The notes: generated by a model from the sequence alone, not told the origin. Counted from the first letter of the stretch, positions 48,801 to 60,580 are shown. The stretch is DNA of 64,000 nt from Blastomussa wellsi (GCA_947652115.1 OX393569.1:1265315-1329314), one strand, 5' to 3'. Translations and numbers: made by a program.

Positions 48801-51800
48801 CCTATATTCTAGAATAAGTCAATTTTTCTGTGTTTATTTAGCCTCATCTAAACACCTGGGGGTTTGAGAGAATTCTTGAAAATTATGCAAACCCTCAACT
48901 GCATCTCCGGTTTGCATAACTGTGTCAAATTCTCTCAAACAAAACCCCCTTGTATGTATGTACTAGTGCTATGTACTAAACATGGCAAAAGTCCTTTATT
49001 TCTTAAATAATGTGGTTCATGCACAGCTTTCCCAGGCCTACATTTTGCTGTCACGCAGAAATAAAGGATTTAAATTTACTAGACACCAAGTAGTAAAGTC
49101 ATGTACCTGGGCACTGATAGGACAGCGTTGTGTGCTGTTATGAGCCGCATACAGTCATCTCTCTCTTACTGGACACCTCAGTATAAGACAACTCGACAAC
49201 TTGTTATGGTCCCTGCGTGCGATTGTTCAGTGGCTCATTTTACTGTTGTATCTGTTTTACTGTTGTTTGCTCCAGTGCTAATGGTGTCAGTCATAGAGAG
49301 AGTTAACAAATGGCTCGAGAACTGTGAATTACCGGAATGTGCTTAATATTTGTTGAATGGTATTGTTTTGAATTCTTGTTTTTGTAGAGAAGATTTCCGT
49401 GACCTGGAAGGTCTGAAACCCTCGGAAGATGCCGTTAATGCCAGACTAACCACACCAGCTGTTGCCACTATGCTTAATACAGATAATATATCATTTACCA
49501 GGTAAAGATTTAACCAGATTACTTAACTTACTAATTAAAAATTAATAACCTACTACGTTGCCAACCTCAATTACTTACATCGTTGAACTTTTCTGTGGAT
49601 TTATTCTGTGGATTTATTATGACTCAGAAAACCCTGTGACTCAGAAACCCCCTACATTCTAGAATAAGTCAATTTTTCAAGTATCCATTCCTAATCTAGA
49701 ACAAGTTATTGTAGTTTTCCAGTTAGTGACAACCTTCTGTAGACCAAAACTCTCCTTACTCCATGCCCTTCACAGGGCACATTACCCATATGGTTTAAAA
49801 AAAAATATGAAAAACTTAATGTATTTTTTTTTTCTTCAGGCATAAGACCATGTGGGGCTGGGGTGGAGACAAGACAGAGGTGGTGAATGGATTTGAATGT
49901 AAGGTGTACACTGCCAGTGGGGTCGAAGTGCTTACTAAAACAAGAGTGGAACATCTGAATGCTGAGGATAAACAGGCCGCACAAAGTGAGCGCATGTGTT
50001 TGACCTTCTCTTTGCGTGAATTGTTAAATAAAATTATTGTCAGTCAGATGGAACAAATCAGAGATAATAAATATTATCTGAAGATACAATGTAGTATACT
50101 GAAATGACGTCAGGACTCAAGACTCGCAGCAGCCAACTAGTGACTAGGAGTATTTCTACTCCTCTCCAGATGGGATGCTAATCTGTAGCAGGGTACCCCC
50201 CCCCCCCCCCAGCATTAAATTTGCTGGTACCCAGCCAAGAACACAATGCAGTACTCCAGCCCAGTCTTGAACCTAAACATATTTTGTCTTTTTAACTTAC
50301 TGGTATCCAGGAGAAAGAAAGGGGAGAGAGAAAGAGGAGCTGATAATCCCAGGGATTTGAAAGAAAGGGAAGGTTGAGAGAAAGAGGGACTGGTAATCCC
50401 AGGGATTTGAAAGAAAGGGGAGGTTGAGTGATAGAGGGTCTGGTAATCCCAGGGATTTGAAAGAAAGGGGAGGTTGAGAGAAAGGTGGGCTTATAATCCC
50501 AGGGATTTAAGCCAGCTGGTTGGGAGGCAAATTTTCCAGTGGGGTTGATACTGTGTATTACTGTATATTATTTTATTAATGTCATACACATTGTACATTA
50601 GTTATTTTACTGGTAATTAATTTTATGGCTCAAACCAGTACATTCTGATGTAATGTCTGCTGCTTCTTGAAAATTTTATTTATTATTTTTAACAGACACA
50701 AATGAATCATTTGCCGCAAATGGTCTACAAACATTACTGGGTATTGAGGAGGAGAACTTGTCAAGTAATTTGGAGGTAAACCATCTTCTGTTAACCATGC
50801 ATGGCCTGCTGATGGTCTGAGCCTGTTTTGTCAGAGCCTTTGGTCAGTAAGGGATGGATCATTTATACCGTAATTTTAAAAAAAGATGGGGGCTGGGGGA
50901 GGGGGGGGGGTTTGGGGAGATGCAAGAATTTTTTATTATTCAGCTATGGTGGGAGAAAAGTTTTCACTTGATGTCAGCTTATTATTCCACAATGCTTGGG
51001 AATTTTTTTCTTTAAAGGGCCCTAGTCAGCCATGCATTTGTTATTGTTTACATGCGAATGTTTCAGTATTATATTTTATGCGTAGCATGTCGAAACAAAA
51101 GAGATCACTGAGAAACTTGCTAAAAGCAACTTACGGCAATGTAATAAGATTTTGCTTCAACATACAATTTCCATAATTTCAATGGCATCGAAAATGGCGG
51201 AAGCTGACTAGGGCCCTTTAATTTACTGGCCAGGGAAAACTTCTCAGAGTAGTAAGTTGTTACTGCAGCAGTAATTTTTAATGAAGATGCCAACATCACA
51301 AGAGTGGTTTACAGAAGGGTTCTCAGAAAAATTACAAAGAAAAAAAGAAAGAAATTATGGAATGTAAGATATAAAAAGAATAAAATAATTTAAAGACATA
51401 TAGACATATGTGCACAAATGAATAGTAAGAGCAGAAATTATTAGTTGAGTGCCATTAGTTTTCAAGTGTTGCCATCAGGAACTTGACCAGTCAACAAAAG
51501 GCAACAACAGCCATATTTGCATAAGGTCTACTTGTCTTGTTTAATATATATATTGCCCACAGGATGAACCGACTGGAACTGTTTTAGACCCATCATCAAC
51601 TAACCCTTACCACTTGACTATAGAGGAGTACTTCAATCCCACACCAGAGGGAAGAACAAAAGGTAAGACAGTTCATAGTGTATATTAAGTACCTGGAAAT
51701 TTTTTGGAATTATTTTATAAATTATTATAGTCAATTTAGACCAGGCGTTGATCATAAGTAGGCTCTCAGTACCAAATACTTATTATTTAAATAGTCAATC

Positions 51801-51870
51801 AGAATTGCGGTTAATATTATTGCTGGCCCATAATATAATTAACAATTATTCCTCGAGCCCGATTGGGCTC

Positions 51871-51901
<31 letters not shown>

Positions 51902-51932
51902 ATGGGCTATTGACTCAGAGCCCATGAGGGCA

Positions 51933-51964
<32 letters not shown>

Positions 51965-54900
51965 GAAAGTACAGTCAACTCTCCGCAAACGGACACTCTC
52001 GTAAGCGGACAGCTCTACTTACGGACGGCTTTTTAAATCCCTGTTTTTACCTCTCAGTCAAACTTTCTATTTACACATTCCCGTAAACGGACACTCTCGT
52101 ATGCGGAAGCAGACACTTTTTAAAATGAAAATTGGATTTTTCTTTTGTTTACGCTCTCTCGTAAGCGGACACACCATGTACGTAATTGACTCTTGGCAAT
52201 GAAATTTGTCTTTAATTTGCAATAAATCAACAAAAATATGACCTTTAACAGAGCAACAGAACAGCGGGGATCGCTTTTTACAAATTTCAATTATCTTCAG
52301 TTGCTATTTTTGTCTACGCAATAAAACACAATTAACACCCGCTAATTAACTCTCCCGTAAGCGGACATCCACCCTATTTTTCTTTGGTGTCCGCTTAGGG
52401 GAATAATTCTCATAAGCGGACAGCTCTACTAACGGACACGTTTTTCAATTCCCGAGGGTGTCCGCTTACGAGAGAGTTGACTGTATATATTTATCTAATA
52501 ATGAGCTCAAATACTCGTCCGAAACTTCAGCAAAACGCAATTCAGCCGCCATTGTTTTGGTTTTCAAAGCCGGCGCTTTCGCTACTAGTAGGCTATAATA
52601 TATAGCCTGGTAGTAGCTCAACCAATGAGAACACAGCATTGATAATAGACCACTAGTTGGATTTTACTAAATATTAATAGTGAGTCCTTTCTTAACAAAA
52701 AGATATTGGAAAGTTGAAAGAAATGTCAGTCAAGAAGCAGAAGTTTAAAGCCACAATATCAATGTGTGATAAGCACCCCTTGTCTCTTCGGGAACAAGTT
52801 CTACCAATTATTAAATTGCTGGTGAGTAGACTGATGTACAGCATATAACAATCTGATTTACATGATACCTGTATACACTAATTGGTAATTTTGCAGCGAC
52901 TATGTGTAGTAATAGCTTGAATTTTACTAACCAAAACAAGTTCTTACTAGCCAGAACTGTCAACACTGCAGATAAATATAGACAGTTATACAGTATAAAT
53001 GGCCATAAGTCATGTTTAATACATGTAACTTCTGCTCTAAAAGAATAATTTATTTACATTAATTTAATCAATTGTCTCCTTTGACATGTAGTGACTAAAG
53101 ATGCTTCTGTCAATTTTTGGGCAGCCCTCTAGGAGCGAGGCATGCCACTAGTTCTTCAAACAATACACTAGCGTTAGATTAGGAACGTGTATCAATGCTT
53201 CTCCCCTCCCCCCCCCCCCGCCATAGAAAACAACAGACTGAGGTAGTGTCTACAAGGGGCAAAGAAGAAGGGAGGTTCCAGACAGGTAGTGGCTAACTGG
53301 AAGTTTTCACTGTAGCCACCAAAGAGTCGCTAGTTGGCTGCCATTAGTGTCAAGCCCTGTTTTAATCTCAGTGTGTACACTGTCTTTAGATAATTATCGC
53401 TCAATGACAATAATTTGTTCTTTTTCTGTTCAACTCTTCTGCTTGCCTGAGTGGTGTCTGAGATTTAAACTACAGCTGAACCTGACACTATGGGAACTAA
53501 CATAAATTTTTAGCAAAATTAATTGATACTTTTTTTTACATAATATAGGCCATCAGCAACACTCATTTTGCCAAGCTGAGGGACTTTATTGCATTACATC
53601 TACCAGCAGGATTCCCTGTCAAAATAGGTACAGGATTAACCCTACTTAGTAAAGTAACATGTACACAATTATTAGTAATTGACAGAAGTATACTGGGGCC
53701 TTACCCTTAAGCTTACATACATCTAACATTCATTTGATAGGTGAAAAACTGCATCAGTCTATAAACATCATGGTTTCTGTTCGTTTTAGAAATTCCACTC
53801 TTTCATGTCTTGAATGCCAAGGTGACTTTTGGCAATATTGGTGGCGGAGAGTCTCCAGTTGCTGGAGTGCATGCTATTAAAGCTGATATCAAAGCGATTG
53901 ATGAGGATAGTGAGACCACTGAGCAAGATGAAGAGCCCTCAGCTACATCTGCTGGCTTGGCTGCGAGGTGTGCCATAGAGACTACTTGTTTTGAGGCTCC
54001 AGCAGGATACAGAGAGGTTAATTTGGATCAGCCTGCGGGTGAGTTGCATGGCTGAATGCAAAATATTCTCATTTTCAACAGCAAGTTAATAACAAACTAA
54101 CTGTAGGGCTGCAACATCGTCTTTCTACCTTGACGTGTCCCTTACTCTTTGTTCTGCTACAGTCCAAGAGTTAACAATAACAATTTATAATAACAATAAT
54201 TATAATTATAATTTATTTGAAGTCATAACACAGGGAGTGGTTGCCCATTCTCCCAAGCCAAGGGTTCATGATCAAAGTGGTTGACAAAGTTCCAACCAAG
54301 CTTGTTCCTTTCCCTTGCAATCCAAGGTATAGGTCCTCTGAAATGCTATGTATAGGTCACTGAGCCAACCTCCATACAATAAATAAATAAATCTCCAAAA
54401 CTACTAGCAGTTTCAGTAATCGCATTTGTATTTTTACGGTGAAGTAGATTAACCCCCAGCCCTACCCTCCTTCTTCCACGCAAGCTGGGGACTGGCTTTG
54501 GTGGAGTTAAATAATTTACTATGTAAGCCATTAAATTTTGACAGTAATGTCAACATAATTATGTAAAATCTTAAGCTTTTGGCATTGAACTGTGTCATTT
54601 GTTATCCCACTGTTATGTTGTAGCTCCCCTTCAGGATGAAGAAGATGAGATGCTGCAACTAGCAATACAGCAGAGCTTACTTGAATACCAGCAGGACCCA
54701 GCACAGATGATGGCACTGCAGGCTTTGAGGGACAGTCAACAGTTGGAAGATGACGACCTTCAACGGTAATGCAGTAATCCTTCTGCTGGCAACATAATCA
54801 GGAGTTTCAGAACAAGCCTTGGCTACCCGGAGTTCCGCAAGTTAATTGATTATATGTTGCCAGTTACTCTGGACTGAGTAAATAAATATATTAATTCTCA

Positions 54901-55575
54901 TTGTACTAGCTGGAGTTTTAATACTTCGTTCTTGTACAAGGCACTTGATTCCTCACTCCACCCAGAGCTTAACAGGATGCTGTCAGTCTAGCCTGAATCT
55001 CATCCAAAAGGAGTAGAATAAAAGTAAATAACCAGCTCCTAAGCACTCTTCTGCCACAATGACCCACAATATTCTCATTGTTAAAAACAGTTATTGGGTA
55101 AGTGCTTAGTCCTTAGTCTTGTAGGCTAACCAATTCCATTCATCTCATGCCTGGTCAAGCTAATCAGAGCCACTACAGATAGGTTTTTAAGGCAGGGGGT
55201 CAAAATATATTTAAACCTGTATGTCGCTGCTTTGCTCTGTAGAACTGGTCTGGAATTATAACACTATTAGTTATTGTGCCAGCCAATGATGAGCGAAAAA
55301 ATTACAAAGTTTTTGCTGTTAATTTTGGTTGTTGAATTATTCTTGTTTGCAGTGCTATAAAAGAAAGCATGAGAGAAAGCGGTGTTGAAGGTAATGAATC
55401 CACACAAAACCCTCCTGTTGAAAGGCAAGAAGGTGATGGTGCTGTCGTCTATGATGAAGACTTGCAATTGGCAATGGCACTGTCTGAACAGCAACTTGAA
55501 GAAGATGAAAGGCTGCGAAAACAGGAAGAGGAGGAGCTGGCAAAGGTCATCCAGCTCTCTCTGTCAGAGAATTAA
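42879..55575 (+). CDS. ANKRD13: Ankyrin repeat domain-containing protein 13 (ubiquitin-binding)
   Basis: Sixteen phase-consistent exons give 638 aa (human ANKRD13A 590, 13B 626): 42879-43022, 43150-43285, 45176-45300, 45744-45789, 47042-47095, 47721-47810, 48276-48345, 49388-49501, 49840-49985, 50696-50775, 51563-51662, 52703-52821, 53549-53627, 53790-54038, 54624-54765 and 55353-55575. Ankyrin repeats lie at about residues 48-130 (DPRGRTPLHLAVSLGYLDCV). The ANKRD13 core follows, with FYVEMKWEFTSWVP, RADTTLIGFDQNDWQRGNRS, KTEVVNGFECKVYT, QKFKATISMCDKHPLSL and [20 protein letters not shown]. The C-terminus has four ubiquitin-interacting motifs: EMLQLAIQQSLLE, QRAIKESMRE, DLQLAMALSEQQLEE and ELAKVIQLSLSE. 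The family binds K63-linked ubiquitin on endocytosed receptors such as EGFR at plasma membrane and endosomes. WQRGNRS-type details resemble vertebrate ANKRD13B/D. Exon 12 has an unusual acceptor without a pyrimidine tract. Confidence 0.95.
43700..44146. mobile_element. 447-bp TIR element with 8-bp TSD (hAT-like) in ANKRD13 intron 2
   Basis: The arms begin RGGTGACCCTATTTGGCAGA and extend about 75 nt through 'accaacatgtaaaagcta'. GAAAATTA flanks both sides (43692-43699, 44147-44154). An internal block at about 43850-44078 with ends CAGGGGCGTAGC and GCTACGTCTCTG may be a second, nested hAT-like MITE, but I see no duplication for it. Confidence 0.8.
44194..44675. mobile_element. 482-bp TIR element with TAA duplication (Harbinger-like)
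   Basis: The termini GGCCCAGTTCAG and CTGAACTGGGCC are inverted and flanked by TAA on both sides (44191-44193, 44676-44678). Subterminal 'gcatggcagaagcac' repeats occur near both ends. The GG..CC ends and 3-bp TWA target suggest PIF/Harbinger mobilisation. Confidence 0.7.
44715..44835. repeat. Impure (GAT)n / (GGT)n microsatellite
   Basis: Imperfect 'gatgatgac' and 'ggtgatgtggtggtgttggt' trinucleotide repeats in ANKRD13 intron 2. Confidence 0.8.
45894..46075. mobile_element. MITE (TAGCCTGCGTAGC family) with perfect 9-bp TSD
   Basis: It begins TAGCCTGCGTAGC and ends GCTGCGCAGGATA. GTTTCTGTG directly flanks both sides (45885-45893, 46076-46084). The interior contains inverted 'aaaattggggcgagagcaca' and 'gctcttgccccaattttcgc'. 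Second member of the family at 19558-19727; located in ANKRD13 intron 4. Confidence 0.9.
48480..49680. repeat. Interleaved direct repeats in ANKRD13 introns 7-8
   Basis: Block X ('ctgtgtttatttarcctcat', 'taaacacctgggggtttga', 'ctgcatctccggtttgcata') occurs at about 48640-48727 and 48828-48927. Block Y ('gaacttttctgtggatttat' to 'aataagtcaatttttc', about 95 bp) lies between them at 48733-48827 and recurs almost unchanged at 49584-49678, on the other side of exon 8. A 29-bp direct repeat 'aactgagatactacg' sits at 48479-48537. Confidence 0.75.
50128..50285 (-). repeat. SINE family A copy (minus orientation) in ANKRD13 intron 9
   Basis: On the minus strand: 'ctgcattgtgttcttggctg', 'ggtaccagcaaatttaatgc', a G run, 'ctacagattagcatcccatc' and 'ggagtagaaatactcctagt'. 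Confidence 0.65.
50295..50512. repeat. 50-bp minisatellite, four copies
   Basis: 'aatcccagggatttgaaaga' recurs at 50345, 50395, 50445 and 50495, exactly every 50 bp, with 'ggttgagagaaagagg' between. Located in ANKRD13 intron 9. Confidence 0.9.
51016..51217. mobile_element. TTAA-flanked MITE, copy 2 (piggyBac-like)
   Basis: The termini AGGGCCCTAGTCAGCC and AGCTGACTAGGGCCCT are inverted, with TTAA on both sides (51012-51015, 51218-51221). The interior matches 29477-29694 in the opposite orientation ('tcgaaacaaaagagatcact', 'ccataatttcaatggcatcg'). Confidence 0.85.
51835..52690. mobile_element. Composite: palindrome plus pogo/Tigger-like MITE at 51972-52483
   Basis: The inner element has inverted ends CAGTCAACTCTC..GCAAACGGAC and GTCCGCTTACGAGAGAGTTG + ACTG, flanked by TA on both sides. 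It is made of repeated 'ctcgtaagcggacac' motifs (Tc1/pogo-type ends, inference). It sits inside an outer sequence whose 'tagtaaaatccaactag' (about 51950) and 'ctagttggattttacta' (about 52652) are inverted. To the left is a near-perfect hairpin, 51863-51940, of 'gggctctgagtcaatagccc' and its complement. Confidence 0.7.
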
Positions 55576-57449
55576 ATTATTTTAACCGGTTGGGTCAGGT
55601 CAGCTTTTAACTCCTCTCTGCAAGGATAATTCGATTTCCAGTCAAAACGGATTATTTTTACATTTATTTTCAATTGAGATGCATGTATATTCAATGCATG
55701 TATTTTAATAGTCTGCATTCCCAAGCCTATTCACATAAATTAATTAGAAATGGGGAAGTGAACAAGTTAGAAATTACTGCTACTTAGGCCTGCCCATTTG
55801 TGTACTAGGCACAAAAAATAATTAAACAAGACAAAGATTACAGTGCAGTGCACCTATGGCTCACAAACAATCATGGTTTAACAAATGATACAATTTTTCC
55901 AGTACCTGGAAAAGAAGCCCTTAATTGGACATGATCACATAATTTTGTTATTAATCATTGAATAACTGATTGAACAGAATATTGCAAGTTGAAGCATTGC
56001 TTTTGTGCGCTTAAAATTTGCTGATTGGGTTGTTGCCTCTTCTGAATGTTTTTATTTTTTGTGTGTTTGAATTTTCCCCCCACCCACCCCTCTGGAAATT
56101 CCACATAGTATATTAATAAGCTGAACTTTAAGAGCTTTCAATGCATCATGGCTTTTGAAAGCAGCCCCTTCACCCTCTGATTTTCCATTGCGTTTTCTTG
56201 GGGTGGGTATTGGTATGGCCTGGAAGTACGCATTGGCATTTGTAAACAGCTGAAGTTGGAATTCGTTTTCTCTATTCTTTAAAAATGGATGTGGCTGTTT
56301 TAATGATTCTAAGAAGCTGCAGTCATAGTAGTTGCAGTTTGGTTTTCGGAAAGGTTCACCTGTTGGTGGCTTTAAGTTATGCACCATACTGTTGCTGCTT
56401 GATGAAATTTCTGTTAATTTTGCAATGTTCTATTTGAACCAGCCAATCAAAACACCTGTAGAGGGCAGAGAGTTTTTTATTATGTAGAGGAAGAATGTGG
56501 AAATGTAGAATTCACCACTTAGTCTTGTGGGAATGTCAAGTCTGACAGCCTGCTAATGAACAGCAAGTTGGTACATTTTGCTTGACTGTTTTCCTTGGTG
56601 GCAATGGTAAGATGTGTACATTTAGCACTAGTACTGTAACCCGTTGTAAACTGGAGGAAAACAACATTAATTTCTTTGACATTTATTCATTTTATCCTTT
56701 TCTAAGAAAATAGGAAATGGATGTTGTAAAGTTTATATCCTCTCAAATTAGTTATTATTGGTTGTAACATTATTGGAATTGAGGCCACAAATGGGCTCAT
56801 CCTTGGTGTCAAAACCTGTGAAACTCACCAGTGACGTAAAACAAAGAACGGACAAGATAACAAAGAACTCAAAACAGTATAGAACAGAAAAACAATAGCT
56901 CGCAAAGAAAAAAAATCACAGCTGTTTACAATGAGGTAAACCCCATAAATGAGAGCTGAAAAATTAAATTTCAAACTTTCCCGTTTCCCGTCATCTTGGA
57001 CAAGTAATTTTTCCTCCAGAGCAAGTAACTTTTCATTTTTCCTTGGGTGTCGGGCAATTATGAAGTTTATTTGGCGAGATGCCACGTAAACATGCCTGTT
57101 TGTCACAGGCTATATGTACTCATAGGGCTTACTAACCTAATAGCAGAAAAAAGGTACTGACGGTGTTTTACCGGAAATAATGATTTTATTTTTAAAATGA
57201 TTAATTTTCATGCTCAGGTTGACAAAGTCTCTGAACAAAGTTACAGTTAAGAATACATTGTATTATGAATTATAATTGTATTTAGTCCTTGTTAGAGAAA
57301 TGTTGTACAAAAGTAAAGAAAGTGGAAATGTTTATTACAGTATTCTATTTATCAAGCTTTTCAGTGTCATTTTTGTTCTTGGCAACTGTTAGTTGCAATA
57401 AATTTCTGCTGTTCTGAAACGTCTGATCTTTGTTTCTTCCTGAGAAGGG
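55576..57449 (+). other. ANKRD13 3' UTR
   Basis: AT-rich non-coding sequence up to an AATAAA at 57397-57402, which is followed by a GT-rich stretch. This implies a 3' UTR of about 1.85 kb. No exon of another gene was recognised. A 111-codon open frame on the opposite strand (56052-56387) has no known domain. Confidence 0.55.
57397..57402 (+). terminator. Candidate ANKRD13 polyadenylation signal (AATAAA)
   Basis: AATAAA followed 15-30 nt later by 'tctgatctttgtttcttcct', a typical downstream U/GU-rich element. Confidence 0.6.
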
Positions 57450-57613
57450 CAGGGATGTAGCTAAGGGCCGGCTACCGGCTGAAAGAGAGCTTATCACAGG
57501 CTTAAATGTCACTGGAAAACAGACTCAAAGAAATTTTCCAGGTACAATGGTCAGAAAAAAGCCAGCTGAGATTGTTTGTGAGCTGGCTTTGTAATTTCTT
57601 AGCTACATCCCTG
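57450..57613. mobile_element. 164-bp hAT-like MITE (CAGGGATGTAGCTAAG ends)
   Basis: CAGGGATGTAGCTAAG at the left is the exact inverse of CTTAGCTACATCCCTG at the right. Inner 'gccggctaccggc' and 'gagctggcttt' segments are present. The flanks 'gagaaggg' and 'gaaggcca' give at best a degenerate duplication. It lies just after the ANKRD13 poly(A) signal. Confidence 0.75.
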
Positions 57614-59016
57614 GAAGGCCATAGCTTACTACTCCTTGCTCTACAGGCACTGTCGATACCATAAAATCAGATAGCCTGAACTACAGTCAAAAGTACGGCG
57701 AAGACAACCTTTACCACCTTTGACCCAGGTCAGCGGTATTGATCAAAGCCAACTTATCATGCAGTAATTAGGTGTGCAGTGTAACCAGACGTTTTTCAGT
57801 CGACATTTGTTCTATCCAACACAGGAATGGGGTGGAGAGATAATTACTGTTAAGAACTTCAAACTGGAAGACTTTCTTCTTCTAAAAGAAATTACTTCTC
57901 TATAACTGAATGTACAAGGCTTACTAATCTGGGAAATACACCACATAAGTGTTGGGCTTTGAGAAAAGAGGAAATTATACATAAGAACCAGAACCCAGAG
58001 GAAAAACCTCAGAACAAGAGTGTAGCCATATAAATTTGTGACAACTCAATAAAATATTTTCTTATTATTTCATAAGGTTTACTTACAAATTAAGTCATGT
58101 AAAATATCCATACCTGAGTTATTACAACCTGGGTTACTATGGACCCAAAACAGAAGAATAAAAATAAAAAGACTGAAAATGTTTAAATTATTCCTTAGAA
58201 TTTTCTAGATTATACTATGAATGCCTTACAAATCTTTGTCACAAAAACAAGTGTGCTTGATTAAACACACAAATCATGATCACGGTTTGAAAATGCCATT
58301 CAAATAATTCAAAAAAAATACTAATGATTTGTGAGTACAATCTTAATTTTTTTCCAAACCTCCTAACAAACCACTTATTAGTATAAGAATCCAACTGGAT
58401 TCCATCTTGTAACAAGTATGTGCACTTGATGTAATAATACACTTATGCAAATGTACACTATAATATGCCAACATACGTATGTGACAGTGTCAACCTGTCG
58501 ACTTACCAAAATAATATCCCTTTCTACTGATTATAGGGAATCATGCCTTACATAACGTCCTCATGAACAACTTTGAATCCAAAAGGATTCTTTTGTATTA
58601 ATTATCTTGATGTGATGAGAACCTGACAGCACTGAGCCACAGGCTCTGGAATGAATTTCATTCCAGTATGAGAAAAGGAAATCTCTCAAGAAAAATGGTG
58701 AATGTTAGTAGTTAAAAGACCTGCATTTCAACTACGGTTAAGTGGATTGAATGGTTGTGCAGATGCATCGTGTGATTATATCATAAAAAGCATTATTTAA
58801 CTACCAGTATATACATTAAACTACATGGACAATATTTTGTAAAATATGAATTACACAGACCTTGAACAACCATGCTGTACCATGTAAGAATTAGCACCCA
58901 GCAAGCTATTTACAGTACTACACGTGTAATGTAATAATCCTCAGGAGGCTAAAAGGTTCATTTTGAAGACCCTTAAAACACTAACCATTCTTCACCAATA
59001 GAAGTGTAATACAATT
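57614..59016. other. Intergenic, nothing recognised
   Basis: AT-rich sequence with many short stops in all frames and no gene, RNA or clear repeat structure that I can support. Confidence 0.5.
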
Positions 59017-59175
59017 CAGGAGCGGATCTAGGGGGAGGGTGCAGGGGTGCGCACTCCTCCCGAGATGACGGGTCTGCAACTTTCTGATATAACTAGTATT
59101 CTGCTTTCGTCACCCATCAATTACCTCACTCCTTAGTGGTGCACCCTTCTAAGAAAAATCCTGGATCCGCCCCTG
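59017..59175. mobile_element. 159-bp MITE with CAGGRGCGGATCYAGG ends and CAATT duplication
   Basis: Left CAGGAGCGGATCTAGG and right CCTGGATCCGCCCCTG are inverted. CAATT flanks both sides (59012-59016, 59176-59180). I recall these termini from a hAT-related family common in many animals. An (ATT)n microsatellite follows directly. Confidence 0.8.
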
Positions 59176-59559
59176 CAATTATTATTATTATTATTATTAT
59201 TGTAAAATCTTTAAATGGAGTTCCAACTTTGCATCAGGACAAAATTAATTAAAACTCAAAGCTGTTCATTTTGTGGACTGACCTTTTAGGTCTCTATCAT
59301 TTCTATAAATAATGATATGCTAATTTAAACTTGAATACAGTGTATCTAATTAATTTATCTGTTTTAGGTCTGGGCATAGGTGTACGGGCCTGGGGACAGG
59401 GATGGGGGTGGAGGGCTGCAGCCCGCCCCTCCTCCCCCCCCCAAAAAAAATTTTGGGCAACTCAGACTTATTTTTTTGGCAGTAAGATAAATTTTGACAA
59501 GGTAACTTGGGAGAATTTTTTAGGAAAAAATGGTTTACCCCTGCCCCTTTCAAAGTATT

Positions 59560-59758
59560 GCCCATACATAACTTACATACATATTACTGGATCTCCATGG
59601 GTTTCAATAAGCAGCTGGGCAAAGTCATGCTCACAGCCAATCAATTTGCCCCATGCCTGGCCCTTAATGAAACCAACGGATCTTTTAACGATCAATATCA
59701 CAATTGTATTCCGGCAGTTTACGTGGTAGACTATCGCAAATCAAAGCTGGTCTTGTAA
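59560..59758 (+). other. Unassigned open stretch, possible exon or relic
   Basis: The frame ending at TAA 59758 reads YYWISMGFNKQLGKVML, then NQFAPCLALNETNGSFNDQ and PAVYVVDYRKSKLVL. Composition is protein-like, with two Asn-glycosylation sequons, and unlike the repeat-derived sequence just upstream (59370-59480). I do not recognise the family and see no clear acceptor site. It could be an orphan exon, a retrocopy fragment or chance. Confidence 0.25.
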
Positions 59759-60038
59759 TTTCTTTACAGTTGAATGTTTTTCATGGACTGATTTTAGACA
59801 TAATGTCACTTCTCAGCATTTGGCTTCACACTGCTGTGTTTAAACTGTTGTTACTTTTTCGTTCTGTATTGAAGAGATAAATACAAGCAATGAGTTTAGT
59901 TAAAACAGGCAGTTTTTTGGGTCTTATTATTATTTTGCAACCATTTACTTATCAAATTATGCCACAATCGAGACAGCCCAACTCTGTGCTCCGATGTTGT
60001 GCAATCTAAGTCAAATTCTTAGACAAAGCTGGATATCC

Positions 60039-60228
60039 GGCTTACGTGTTTACATCTTTGTTGCTAACCGATTCCGATCACGTGATGATTCATTTGGGAG
60101 GTAAAAATTGTTCTTTTTGTAGATACTCGCATGTTCTCAGTTACGTGTGACAAATTGCACAATTGCAACCTCCCAAATGAATCATCACATGATCTGAATT
60201 GGGTAGCAACAAGGATGTAAACACATAA
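60039..60228. mobile_element. Fold-back MITE with 65-nt arms
   Basis: The left arm 'ggcttacgtgtttacatctt' through 'tgatgattcatttgggaggt' is matched inverted by 'acctcccaaatgaatcatca' through 'gatgtaaacacataagcc'. The loop is about 60 nt. The central part of the arms is almost identical. Confidence 0.85.
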
Positions 60229-60464
60229 GCCAAATTGGTCTATTGACTGCTAAAACAATCTGTAATCCAAGTATATGGTGTAAATATTGTATAAATTGTA
60301 TTTAACGTATCTTTATGCATGTTCACTTGTGTATCAAAACTAATTTGCTTTGCTATTGCATTGCTGCATTGTTACTTTCTTGTCAGGTCAAGGTCAACCC
60401 AAACCATTTGTGATCTGCTTGCCTAAGCTTTCGGCCAGCTAATTAAGTGTATTTTGCTTCAAGT

Positions 60465-60470
60465 TTTATT
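60465..60470 (-). terminator. Candidate polyadenylation signal for the PDGF-like gene
   Basis: AATAAA on the minus strand about 110 nt past the TAG at 60581-60583. Confidence 0.4.
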
Positions 60471-60580
60471 TGGATTGCTGGATAATCTGCATCAGTCTGT
60501 GATTGGCCAAAGTGACAAATTTAGTTTTGGGTTCACAACACTTAATTCAGAAAACTGCAGCATATAAGTTGCTATTACTA

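Noticed and set aside
56052..56387. 111-codon frame antisense to the ANKRD13 3' UTR
   Set aside because: No recognised domain and no supporting splice or promoter signal; long chance frames occur in this UTR.
59331..59565. 132-codon frame beginning MNTVYLINLSVLG
   Set aside because: Its first half runs through a repeat with G/C homopolymers ('ctgcagcccgcccc' type), also seen near 47180; not coding.
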